Below are positions 1 through 6,679 of a DNA stretch of 24,044 nt, piece after piece. The notes beneath the pieces are model-generated. The model was given only the letters and a program-made list of their open reading frames with translations, searched no databases and was not told where the DNA came from. Every line of letters begins with the position of its first letter. Within the stretch, counting starts at the first letter, position 1. Origin of the DNA: a virus; the IMG/VR virus record IMGVR_UViG_3300043567_000756, positions 1 to 24,044 of that record. The stretch is one strand, 5' to 3'. The position numbers and the translations under genes are program-made.

Positions 1-2
1 TG

Positions 3-224
3 CAACTCAACATCGCGGTCGCCACGGCCAGCCAGCTCAACGAGGACGGCAAACTGCGCGAATCCCGCGCCATCGGGATGCACTCGGACCATGTGTGGAT
101 GATCCGCCACGGAGATGAATCTTTCATTTCACTCGACAAAAACCGCGACGGCGAGCGCGGCCACGCGGTGCCGGTCCAGATGGACGGCGCCATCGCCAAA
201 TTCACCCAACAACAAGAATCATGA
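3..224 (+). CDS. Replicative DNA helicase, DnaB-type, C-terminal end (partial)
   Basis: The gene enters from the left edge; only the last 73 residues are present. They fit the C-terminal RecA-like ATPase domain of DnaB family helicases: an IAVATASQLN strand matching the family's 'SQLNR' segment, then LRESRAIGMHSDHVWMI, where DnaB proteins have a 'LReSGaIEQdADvV' stretch, and finally LDKNRDGERG, matching the usual 'KNRnGp.G' near the C-terminus. The role by family is unwinding DNA at the phage replication fork. The stop codon overlaps the start of the RuvC-like gene by four bases (ATGA), so the two are probably translationally coupled. The N-terminal domain and Walker A are outside the window. 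Confidence 0.85.
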   Translation, partial: QLNIAVATASQLNEDGKLRESRAIGMHSDHVWMIRHGDESFISLDKNRDGERGHAVPVQMDGAIAKFTQQQES

Positions 225-655
225 AACTCTACATCGGCATAGACCCCGGCCTGTCCGGCGGTCTCGCATTCATCCCAACCACCGGCCAGCCATGGGCGCA
301 CAAAATGCCCGAGACTGACCGAGACCTTATCGACCTTCTCAGCGACTCCATTTCGCTGGCAGAACCTCGGGCGGTGCTGGAATTAGTCCACTCCTCGCCG
401 CAGATGGGCGTTAAATCGGCTTTCACCTTCGGCGAGGGGTTTGGACGCCTTCAAGCGGTTCTGACCGCTCTGCGGGTGCCTTACGAGCGCGTGCGGCCTC
501 AAGCATGGCAGAAGGCCATGGGGTGTCTCACTAAGGGCGACAAGAATGTGTCGAAGCGCCGGGCGCAGGAGCTTTTCCCGACCCTCAAGGTCACGCACGC
601 CACAGCGGACGCGCTCCTCATCGCCGAGTTTAACAGGAGGACGGCACAGCCATGA
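221..655 (+). CDS. RuvC-like Holliday junction resolvase
   Basis: A 144-residue RNase H-fold nuclease of the RuvC family. The first strand IGIDPGLSGG carries the catalytic Asp (D8); AVLELVHSSP carries the second acid (E54), followed by the family-typical segment around GVKSAFTFGEGFG; the C-terminal helix HATADALLIAEF carries D130. H126 sits where many RuvC proteins have another acid of the D-x-x-D pair, a substitution that some family members tolerate. Phages use such enzymes to resolve branched replication or recombination intermediates before packaging, which fits its place between a helicase and the terminase genes. Both ends overlap neighbours by ATGA, so the start at 221 is well supported. 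Confidence 0.9.
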   Translation: MKLYIGIDPGLSGGLAFIPTTGQPWAHKMPETDRDLIDLLSDSISLAEPRAVLELVHSSPQMGVKSAFTFGEGFGRLQAVLTALRVPYERVRPQAWQKAMGCLTKGDKNVSKRRAQELFPTLKVTHATADALLIAEFNRRTAQP

Positions 656-861
656 GCCGCAAAAAGCCGAAATTCGGAGGACGCGGGAAGATCATCCAAG
701 AGGTGGCCGGCTTCCGCGAGTTCCGAGAAGCCTGGCTCGCCAACATGCTCGATGAGATGAGCGCGGCCTGTGATCGCTTTTGGGCCAAGACGCCCGAACG
801 ACGGAAGATCGAGGCCTCACGCCAACGCTCGGGATTTAACTACGGGAACTCTCATGAATAA
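652..861 (+). CDS. Small hypothetical protein, basic
   Basis: A 69-residue, basic protein (N-terminus MSRKKPKFGGRGK) that I do not recognise. No cysteine motif, signal peptide or membrane segment is visible; the middle (REFREAWLANMLDEMSAACDRFWAK) looks helical. It starts on an ATGA overlap with the RuvC-like gene and has an AGGAGG-type Shine-Dalgarno sequence 11 bases upstream, so it is probably a real, coupled gene. The 3' end overlaps the next gene by eight bases. A role in DNA metabolism is suggested only by position. Confidence 0.6.
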   Translation: MSRKKPKFGGRGKIIQEVAGFREFREAWLANMLDEMSAACDRFWAKTPERRKIEASRQRSGFNYGNSHE

Positions 862-1357
862 CACATTCACCGCAAGGAACGGCGAACCCGCCTACATGCC
901 AGACTTCGACCTCGACACGCCCGAGGACATCCTTGCCGATGAACTCGGCACGACGCCGGCCGTGGCTCGCAAGGTCATTGCTATGCTCCAAGCCGCCGAA
1001 GTGCGTCAGCAGGCGTTGACCTTGGGCAAAGTGGTCGGGCTTTTGCTCGAGACAAACAACCTGCCGGTCATGGCCAACGCCATTGCTTTCGCGGCCGGCC
1101 TCGACCAGCTCAACGGCAAAATGTCGCAGGCTCAGGTGGCGCGGGAGCTGGGCGTCACCAGGGCGCTCGTGAGCCATTACACGGTCGGCGTGCGCGATGT
1201 CCTCAGCGGCAAGCGCGACACATTCGACTGCACGAAGTTCCGCAAGAAGAATTCCTCCAGAGAAACATTCCGAGCGAAAGCTACGGACCCACGCACGGCA
1301 GCCAAGGCGGCGGCCATTGCACGATATAGAGCAAGCCAAAAGATAACAACACCATGA
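854..1357 (+). CDS. Helix-turn-helix DNA-binding protein
   Basis: A 167-residue protein starting at the ATG of MNNTFTARNGEP; the frame is open further upstream, but this ATG lies at the end of the previous gene as elsewhere in this operon. Residues about 88-110 (MSQAQVARELGVTRALVSHY) form a clear helix-turn-helix of the kind in sigma-like and ParB-like regulators. An earlier stretch, DILADELGTTPAVARKVIAML, also looks like a helical DNA-binding or protein-contact region. The C-terminus is basic (KFRKKNSSRETFRAKATD). It may be a regulator of late genes or a packaging or recombination factor; the sequence does not decide. It ends in an ATGA overlap with the next gene. Confidence 0.65.
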   Translation: MNNTFTARNGEPAYMPDFDLDTPEDILADELGTTPAVARKVIAMLQAAEVRQQALTLGKVVGLLLETNNLPVMANAIAFAAGLDQLNGKMSQAQVARELGVTRALVSHYTVGVRDVLSGKRDTFDCTKFRKKNSSRETFRAKATDPRTAAKAAAIARYRASQKITTP

Positions 1358-1785
1358 CAATACAACTCGCAGAACATCCATCATTGACTCCTATGGGGGT
1401 TGATTTCACTCAAGAAACCACTCAAGACGAATGGAAAGACCTTCACAGGAGGATTCTGATTTGCAAAAAAATGGCCGCAAAGTGGCGGACTGAGTCGCTA
1501 GATTACGCAACATCCCGATGGGGTGAGGAATATGCACATGACACAGAAGTCCAGTTAGAGTTAAATCTAGGCATCCCCCTGCCGCCCGAAAAGCCCACGC
1601 TGAATCCTGCGGACAAAACCACAGCGATCGTCACCATCGAGGGGTTGTCGCAGAAGTTCCAACTCTGGGAGAGGAAGATGTCCGACGACATCGGCAAGTG
1701 GGACCGTGACCGGCTCGAGCGCGCTCTCGAACTCCTCACGCCTATGGAGACGACAGCCGCACGGATCCGGGGGCTATTGGCATGA
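1354..1785 (+). CDS. Hypothetical protein
   Basis: A 143-residue protein that I do not recognise. It is rich in Trp, Glu and Lys in its first half and has a predicted helical C-terminal half (LSQKFQLWERKMSDDIGKW then DRDRLERALELLTPMETTA). No signal peptide, transmembrane segment or metal-binding cysteines are seen. The ATGA overlaps at both ends place it in the same translationally coupled run as the RuvC-like gene. The last third could form a short coiled coil. Confidence 0.6.
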   Translation: MTIQLAEHPSLTPMGVDFTQETTQDEWKDLHRRILICKKMAAKWRTESLDYATSRWGEEYAHDTEVQLELNLGIPLPPEKPTLNPADKTTAIVTIEGLSQKFQLWERKMSDDIGKWDRDRLERALELLTPMETTAARIRGLLA

Positions 1786-2168
1786 ATATATCCACTAAAA
1801 AACTGGAAGCCTTAAACAAAGGCAAATCAAGATACAGGGAAAGCTGCATGGAATTATCACAAGCAAAAGGCACTATTGAGCAGTATAAAAATGATTTAGC
1901 TGATTCTAAATTAGATAACAACAAACAAAAGACGAAAGAGTTAAAGCTGTTAATAAAAGATCAAAAGGCTCTTGTTGAGAAGATTCAAATAAGAAACCAT
2001 CACGATAAAAGGGAGTTACTAGATTTAATCCGAGATTGTGAGGCTGAAATACCTGACAGAGTTTTACACACAAAGTCAGACAGCGGCATGGGCCGATTCG
2101 ATTCTTATGGCGGTATTAGATCAAACATAAGCAACAGGTTTTCTGATTTTGATTTAGTCAATCCATGA
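1782..2168 (+). CDS. Coiled-coil hypothetical protein, AT-rich cargo-gene candidate
   Basis: A 128-residue, Lys-rich protein. Residues about 1-90 are almost entirely charged helix (for example KTKELKLLIKDQKALVEKIQ) and should form a coiled coil. The tail (MGRFDSYGGIRSNISNRF) is Gly/Asn-rich. The DNA is clearly AT-richer than the genes on either side, with many AAA, TTA and ATA codons that are rare around it, suggesting recent acquisition as a cargo ('moron') gene. Unlike a typical moron it keeps ATGA overlaps at both ends and has no visible promoter or terminator, so it would be expressed with the operon. No function is recognised. Confidence 0.6.
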   Translation: MNISTKKLEALNKGKSRYRESCMELSQAKGTIEQYKNDLADSKLDNNKQKTKELKLLIKDQKALVEKIQIRNHHDKRELLDLIRDCEAEIPDRVLHTKSDSGMGRFDSYGGIRSNISNRFSDFDLVNP

Positions 2169-2395
2169 CCTGCCCGACCTGTGGCACCAACACCCGAGTC
2201 ATTGCAACCCGCGACGGATACAGGCGCAGGCTATGCAAGGACGGCCATCGATTCGTCACGCTAGAACAGGCGCACGAAACAAAATTCCCATGGCTATCCA
2301 AACCCAAGCGCAAACCATTGAAGAAGAAAAAGAAACCAAGGCAGGACGACAAATGGATCGAACGCATCGAGGCCAAGCTCGCCGAGCCATCATGA
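2165..2395 (+). CDS. Small zinc-ribbon protein
   Basis: A 76-residue protein with an N-terminal zinc ribbon: C3 and C6 in MTCPTCGTNT, then C24 and H28 in RRLCKDGHRFVTLE. The layout resembles the N-terminal zinc ribbon of NrdR (C-x2-C, a VI.(S/T)RDG strand, R-R-x-C, RF.T.E), but the ATP-cone domain of NrdR is absent, so this is not NrdR itself. A very basic segment (KPKRKPLKKKKKPR) follows and would bind nucleic acid. It may be a small transcription or packaging co-factor. It starts on an ATGA overlap and ends about 105 bases before the small terminase start. Confidence 0.7.
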   Translation: MTCPTCGTNTRVIATRDGYRRRLCKDGHRFVTLEQAHETKFPWLSKPKRKPLKKKKKPRQDDKWIERIEAKLAEPS

Positions 2396-2422
2396 GGGGG
2401 GTGGCATGGGAACCCTACCGAA

Positions 2423-2435
2423 ATGGTTCAACCAT
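2423..2435. repeat. Perfect 13-bp palindrome before small terminase
   Basis: ATGGTT-C-AACCAT is a perfect inverted repeat in the 105-base gap between the zinc-ribbon gene and the chosen start of the small terminase. It could be an operator, a terminase-binding element near cos, or coding sequence if the terminase starts at 2423. A G-rich stretch (GAGGGGGGTGGCATGGG) lies just upstream. No other gene is seen in this gap. Confidence 0.35.
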
Positions 2436-2500
2436 CGCAGTTTGCCAGTCGCTCGTTAGTTTTCTGTGAGCAATGCCGAGCCCAGTTCCGCCTATTCGCC

Positions 2501-2938
2501 ATGAAGAAATCAAAACCAACCCACAAACCTGCAACAACTAAACGACGACGAGGCCACCCATCGAATCCTGTGATCGATGAGCTGGTCGCCACCGGCGGCT
2601 ACACTCGCAGAGGCGCCCGAAAGATTGCCGCTGAGGCCAAGACCACCGGCGAGAGTGTCGTCGATTTGGCCTCGGCTCGTCTGCGCAAAGTGAAACTCGA
2701 GGGCGATAAGCTCGAGTATTCCATTGAGGTCTTTCGAGGAAAGCACATTCCAAAAAGCAAAGTCGAAGAAGTCGGCTTGACCCTTGGCACGATTGTTTCC
2801 GCGCAGCTTGCCGCTTTAAGCCGAGAACTACCGGGGCGGCTTGAAGGGCTGACGGCCGCGCAAATGGAGCCAATTATTTCTTTAGAGGAAGACAAGATAA
2901 AGCAAACGCTTGCGGGCGAACTTGAAAAACACCTGTGA
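2501..2938 (+). CDS. Terminase small subunit (probable)
   Basis: About 145 residues. The N-terminus is basic (KKSKPTHKPATTKRRRGHP), then a helix-turn-helix-like region (VIDELVATGGYTRRGARKIAAEAKTTGESV), then a charged helix (ASARLRKVKLEGDKLEYSIEVFRGKHIPKSKVEEVGLTL in part) of the type seen in Nu1-like small terminases, where 'AR.eKl.ae.lEle...G..ip..eve' is common. It recognises phage DNA and recruits the large subunit at packaging. The frame is open back to an ATG at 2423; I prefer 2501 because conserved-looking sequence starts after it, but neither start has a Shine-Dalgarno. The stop overlaps the large terminase start (TGATG). Confidence 0.75.
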   Translation: MKKSKPTHKPATTKRRRGHPSNPVIDELVATGGYTRRGARKIAAEAKTTGESVVDLASARLRKVKLEGDKLEYSIEVFRGKHIPKSKVEEVGLTLGTIVSAQLAALSRELPGRLEGLTAAQMEPIISLEEDKIKQTLAGELEKHL

Positions 2939-4623
2939 TGCTGATCGAGGCTTTCATTCGTGGACTTAACGCAGGCAAGCGACTGACCCCAATCGAATGG
3001 ATGCGTCGGAATGTCGTGGTCCCACACTCTGCCCGAAACACGCGATTCGACCCAGCCACCTCGCCGTGGATGAACGAGCCGATCGCCGAGATCGCCAAGG
3101 ATACGAACACCGAGATCGTCATCTCCGCGCCGGTCGGCTCCGGCAAGACCACGCTTTTCGAGGCACTCCTCGCATGGATCGTCTCGGAGAACCCCGGCCC
3201 GACCCTCGTCACCGGACAGACCGACAAGACCGCCAAGCAGTGGGCCGAGTCCCGACTCGCCCCGATGCTCGAAGCCATCCCATCCGTCTCCAAGCTCTTC
3301 CCCAAAGACCGCCACCAGAAGCGCAAAACCGAAATCCTCTTTCCCCACATGCCGCTCTTCATTGGCGGCGCCAACCTCACCAGCCTCCAAGAGAAATCCA
3401 TCCGCTGGAATATCGGCGATGAAGTCTGGCGGTGGAAAAAAGGCATGCTCGGCGAGTTCCGCCGGCGCACCCACGACCGCTGGAACGCCCGATGCATCCT
3501 CGTCTCCCAAGGTGGCGAAGAAGGCGACGACTTCCACGACGCCGAAGACCTCTGCGAAAAGCGAGACTTCGCCTGGCATTGCACCGAGTGCGATGCGTGG
3601 ACCGTCTGGGATTTCCAGCACATCAAATTCGACCGCCCCACCGACACGAACGGCAACATCCTCTGGGAGCAAGTCGCCAAGAGCGCCCGGCTCGTCTGCC
3701 CCCACTGCCAGCACGACCACCCCGACGACCCCCGCATCCGCCGCACCCTCTCCACTTCATCGAAATACCTCGCCACCTCTCCCGGCGCACCCGGCCACAT
3801 CGCTTTCCACTACGACGCCGCCGCCGTCTGGTGGATCCCTTGGGGAACCCTCGCCGTCGAATGGACAAAAGCCGACCTCGATTTGAAAAGCGGCGACCCC
3901 GACACCCTCAAGCAATTCGTGCAAAAGCGAAACGCCCGCCGCTGGGTAGACAAATCCACCGGCCCCTCCGACTCCGAAGTCCTCTCCTGCCGAGGCCAGC
4001 ACCTGCGCGGCTCCTGCCCCACCGACCCCCTCATCATTACCTTCGGCGCCGACATCGGCCAAGACACCCAACACTGGGCAGCCGTCGCATGGGCCGCCAA
4101 CGGCACCGCATTCGTCATCGATTACGGCACCGCCACCGGCATCGAAGACCTCGAAGGCATCGCCACCTCCTTGAAATACCAGACCCCATCCGGCCGCGAA
4201 GCCACCGTCGCCCACGGCATGCTCGATTCCGGCTACAACACCGGCACCGTCTATGGCCTTTGCTGGAAGACCCAAGGCTTTCTCTATCCCGCCAAAGGAT
4301 CCAACGCCAACATGGGAACCGTCTCCGAATCCATCTTGAAAGACTACCCCGCCTTACCCCTCTACACCGTCAACGAATGGTGGTCGAAAGTCTGGCTCTT
4401 CAACGGAAAAATCAAACACCGCTCCGCCCCCTTCCTGTGGTTCCCCAAAGACTCGGACGACACCTTTCTCCGCGCCTTCATGGGCCAGCGACCCGACGAC
4501 AAAAAAGGCCGACGCGAATGGCGCAAAGTTCCCAACGATCACTTCGCCGACGCCATCCGATTAAACCACGCCATCGTCCACCGCCTCCTCCTCGCCGGAG
4601 CGATTACTTTTGAGAAAAACTGA
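2938..4623 (+). CDS. Terminase large subunit, GpA type
   Basis: A 561-residue packaging ATPase-nuclease of the lambda gpA family. It has the family N-terminus (LTPIEWMRRNVVVPHSARN), Walker A APVGSGKTT at about residues 64-72, and the following LVTGQTDKTAKQWAESRLAPML typical of the family. A CxxC pair at about 214-218 (CTEC) and a second at about 254-257 (CPHC) form the zinc-like knuckle usual in GpA proteins. The nuclease domain starts at FGADIGQD near residue 370 and ends with DHFADAIRLNHA. It cuts concatemeric DNA and pumps it into the prohead, and its type suggests a cos mechanism. A GTG lies one codon earlier (2935); the ATG forms a TGATG overlap with the small subunit. Confidence 0.95.
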   Translation: MLIEAFIRGLNAGKRLTPIEWMRRNVVVPHSARNTRFDPATSPWMNEPIAEIAKDTNTEIVISAPVGSGKTTLFEALLAWIVSENPGPTLVTGQTDKTAKQWAESRLAPMLEAIPSVSKLFPKDRHQKRKTEILFPHMPLFIGGANLTSLQEKSIRWNIGDEVWRWKKGMLGEFRRRTHDRWNARCILVSQGGEEGDDFHDAEDLCEKRDFAWHCTECDAWTVWDFQHIKFDRPTDTNGNILWEQVAKSARLVCPHCQHDHPDDPRIRRTLSTSSKYLATSPGAPGHIAFHYDAAAVWWIPWGTLAVEWTKADLDLKSGDPDTLKQFVQKRNARRWVDKSTGPSDSEVLSCRGQHLRGSCPTDPLIITFGADIGQDTQHWAAVAWAANGTAFVIDYGTATGIEDLEGIATSLKYQTPSGREATVAHGMLDSGYNTGTVYGLCWKTQGFLYPAKGSNANMGTVSESILKDYPALPLYTVNEWWSKVWLFNGKIKHRSAPFLWFPKDSDDTFLRAFMGQRPDDKKGRREWRKVPNDHFADAIRLNHAIVHRLLLAGAITFEKN

Positions 4624-4629
4624 TCTGCC

Positions 4630-4637
4630 TTTGACAC
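4630..4637 (+). promoter_or_regulatory. TTTGACAC box, copy 1
   Basis: Exact TTTGACAC in the 26-base gap after the large terminase, ending 12 bases before the GTG start at 4650. No TATAAT-like element is seen about 17 bases downstream. Confidence 0.5.
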
Positions 4638-4652
4638 GCCCGCCGAGGCGTG
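4635..4652 (+). promoter_or_regulatory. Hairpin covering the GTG start of the connector gene
   Basis: CACGCC (4635-4640) pairs perfectly with GGCGTG (4647-4652) around a six-base loop. The GTG start codon is the last three bases of the 3' arm, so the fold would hide it. The 5' arm begins inside the TTTGACAC box. Confidence 0.4.
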
Positions 4653-4931
4653 GACCAGCACGCGCAAGCCTTCGCAGGATTTAAATCCTACATCCGAGCC
4701 CTCGGCAAAACTAAAGCCGAGCTTCTAGCCATGGCCGCCGATCTCGCCAATGGCGTCGAGGATGTCACGATCACCAGCATCTCGGGCGATGGCACCGCCT
4801 CCTCTGGTCAGATCGCAATGCTGCCCCGTGAGCTTCGACTCTCCGCAATAATGGAAGTCTACGCCGAGGGCAACGGCGGCCGCCAACTCTGCACGGTCCT
4901 CGACCGCTCGTTTTTCACGACCCCCGTTTGA
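4650..4931 (+). CDS. Small head protein, candidate gpW-like connector
   Basis: A 93-residue protein with a GTG start. Position decides the call: in lambda-order head modules the gene between large terminase and portal is gpW, the head-completion protein that seals the portal. The sequence fits only loosely: a helix (FKSYIRALGKTKAELLAMAADLANG), then beta-like segments (DVTITSISGDGTASSGQIAML), then PRELRLSAIMEVYAEGN. It is somewhat longer than lambda gpW (68 residues), and I would not call gpW from sequence alone. It ends inside the second TTTGACAC box. Confidence 0.5.
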   Translation: MDQHAQAFAGFKSYIRALGKTKAELLAMAADLANGVEDVTITSISGDGTASSGQIAMLPRELRLSAIMEVYAEGNGGRQLCTVLDRSFFTTPV

Positions 4932-4934
4932 CAC
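4927..4934 (+). promoter_or_regulatory. TTTGACAC box, copy 2
   Basis: Exact TTTGACAC containing the TGA stop of the connector gene; it ends 14 bases before the portal ATG at 4949. TTGAC (4928-4932) can pair with GTCAA (4945-4949), reaching the first base of the start codon. Confidence 0.5.
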
Positions 4935-4948
4935 GGCCCTCGGAGTCA

Positions 4949-6679
4949 ATGGCTCCGAAAATCAAGAAATCAAGTTGGGGCGGTCCGCGCCCCGGTGCCG
5001 GCCGACCGCGCAGAGACCCCCAAGCAGCAGCCTTCGAAGGTGCCGAGCACTCCCGCGAGCGCTCCTTGATTGTCATGAATACATTCGAGCCCAAGCGCGA
5101 ACTCGCGCCACGGACTCGCATGGAGCTCATGCAGCGCGCCCGCTGGCTTTACAACAATTTCGGCACCGCCTCCTATCTCATCGAGCACCTCGCCCAGCGC
5201 GCCGTGGGAACCGGCATTGTCCCCAAGGCCCGCACCTCCGACACCGCATGGAACCGCCAAGCCGAGCGCGCCTTCGAAGACCGCGCTTGCGGTGATGCGT
5301 GGGCATTCGATGCCAGCGCCCAAGTAAATTTCTACGGCGCGCAATCTCTCATCCTCCGCCAAGTCGCCTGCGACGGCGACTTTTTCGCGCAATTTCTTTC
5401 CACCCAAGCAGGCGGCACCCGCGTCCGATTCATCGGCGCCGAGGCGGTCGGATCCACGGCCAACAGCAACGAGCGCGCTTTCGACGGCGTTCTTCTCGAC
5501 CGCTTCAACGCCCCCGTCAGCTATCGCGTCATCACCGACCGCGCCTCTGGAAAATTTCAAGATGTCCCAGCCGCCGACATGCTGCACTTCCGGCACATCC
5601 GCCGGGCAGGATACCCCCGTGGAGTCTCGTGGCTGCATAACGCCATCACCAACTGCCACGACCTTGTCGAATATCTCGCCTACGAAAAAGGATCCGCCAA
5701 AGCAGGCGCCCAGATCGGATTTGTCGTCACCAGCAACGAAGCCCAAAAGATCGGCCTCGGCGCAGGCAAGATGATCCCCGGCCCCAACGGCGAAGAGATC
5801 AGCACCGAAGCCCTCTACAACGGCACGCTCATCCCGCGCCTCAAGCCCGGCGAGTCCATCCAATCTTTCAAAAACGAACACCCCGCCGGAGCCTTCGAGC
5901 CATTCATCCGCACCATCATGGGCGAGATCGCCCGAGGCATGGGCCTCCCGCCCGAGGCACTCATGATCTTCGTCGGCAGCGCAGGCACCGAATTTCGCGG
6001 CCTCCTGGAAGTCGCCCAAAACTTTCTCGAGCGGCTCCAGCAAATGCTGATCGATCAATTCTGCCGGCCGCTCTGGAAATTCTGGATCTACCAAGAAATC
6101 CAAGCCGGGCGTTTGCCATACCCTGGCGATGATTGGTGGCGCTGTGAGTTCGTCGCCCCGCGAAAAATCACGGTCGATAATGGCAGAGATGGCAGGCTTT
6201 ACGCCCAGCTTCTCGACTCCGGCTACATGTCTTGGGAGCGCTACTGCAACCTGCACGGCCTCGATGCCGAAGCCGAAGAGGACGACATCCTCAGCGCCTA
6301 CATTCGCCGGAAAGAAAAATGCGAATCCCTCGGACTCAACCTCGGCGATGTCTTCCCCGCCCAAGCCGAAACGATCACACCAACTCAAGCCACCCAACCC
6401 GGTTCCGAACCAGCGCAAGGCGAAATGTTTGATATGCAAGCCAAGGAAAAACTCGACGCCATCGGTGCAGCCGTCCGCGCCGGCGTCATCACTCCCTCAC
6501 AAGAAGTCGAAAGCTCCGTCCGCTCCATGCTGGCTCTGCCCGTCATGGGCGAGGAAGTCCTCAGCGAGTGGAACACCAATCCGATCCGCTCGCCGATCAC
6601 TCTCACCAACAGCCTCGCCGCGCCGGATGAACCGACGCCGCCACCTCTCCCCGAAGATTCAACACCCATCGAACCATGA
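4949..6679 (+). CDS. Portal protein, lambda gpB family
   Basis: A 576-residue portal of the lambda type: MQRARWLYNNFGTASYLIEHLAQRAVGTGIVPKA matches the family's 'R.L.rNn.~a...v...~.nvVGtGi.p' start; RQVACDGDFFAQFL, VPAADMLHFRHIRRAGYPRGVSWL and EIARGMGLPPEALM follow as expected. It forms the dodecameric ring at the packaging vertex through which DNA enters and leaves. I chose the ATG at 4949 with a nearby CGGAG; a TTG seven codons earlier lies in the TTTGACAC box and a later in-frame ATG is at 5075. Residues 10-21 (WGGPRPGAGRPR) are a motif usually seen at the start of small terminases and are odd here. The C-terminus is Pro-rich and overlaps the protease by ATGA. Confidence 0.93.
   Translation: MAPKIKKSSWGGPRPGAGRPRRDPQAAAFEGAEHSRERSLIVMNTFEPKRELAPRTRMELMQRARWLYNNFGTASYLIEHLAQRAVGTGIVPKARTSDTAWNRQAERAFEDRACGDAWAFDASAQVNFYGAQSLILRQVACDGDFFAQFLSTQAGGTRVRFIGAEAVGSTANSNERAFDGVLLDRFNAPVSYRVITDRASGKFQDVPAADMLHFRHIRRAGYPRGVSWLHNAITNCHDLVEYLAYEKGSAKAGAQIGFVVTSNEAQKIGLGAGKMIPGPNGEEISTEALYNGTLIPRLKPGESIQSFKNEHPAGAFEPFIRTIMGEIARGMGLPPEALMIFVGSAGTEFRGLLEVAQNFLERLQQMLIDQFCRPLWKFWIYQEIQAGRLPYPGDDWWRCEFVAPRKITVDNGRDGRLYAQLLDSGYMSWERYCNLHGLDAEAEEDDILSAYIRRKEKCESLGLNLGDVFPAQAETITPTQATQPGSEPAQGEMFDMQAKEKLDAIGAAVRAGVITPSQEVESSVRSMLALPVMGEEVLSEWNTNPIRSPITLTNSLAAPDEPTPPPLPEDSTPIEP

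Noticed and set aside
115-318. Small + frame at the left edge
   Set aside because: Shadow of the DnaB-type C-terminus and the RuvC-like gene in another frame.
2599-3800. Long antisense open frames over the terminase genes
   Set aside because: They mirror the strongly coding + frame; GC-rich third positions keep the antisense open. They have no family-like motifs and conflict with clear terminase domains.
3432-4613. Arg/His/Pro-rich + frame inside the large terminase
   Set aside because: Alternative-frame shadow of the terminase nuclease region, with no plausible start signal or domain.
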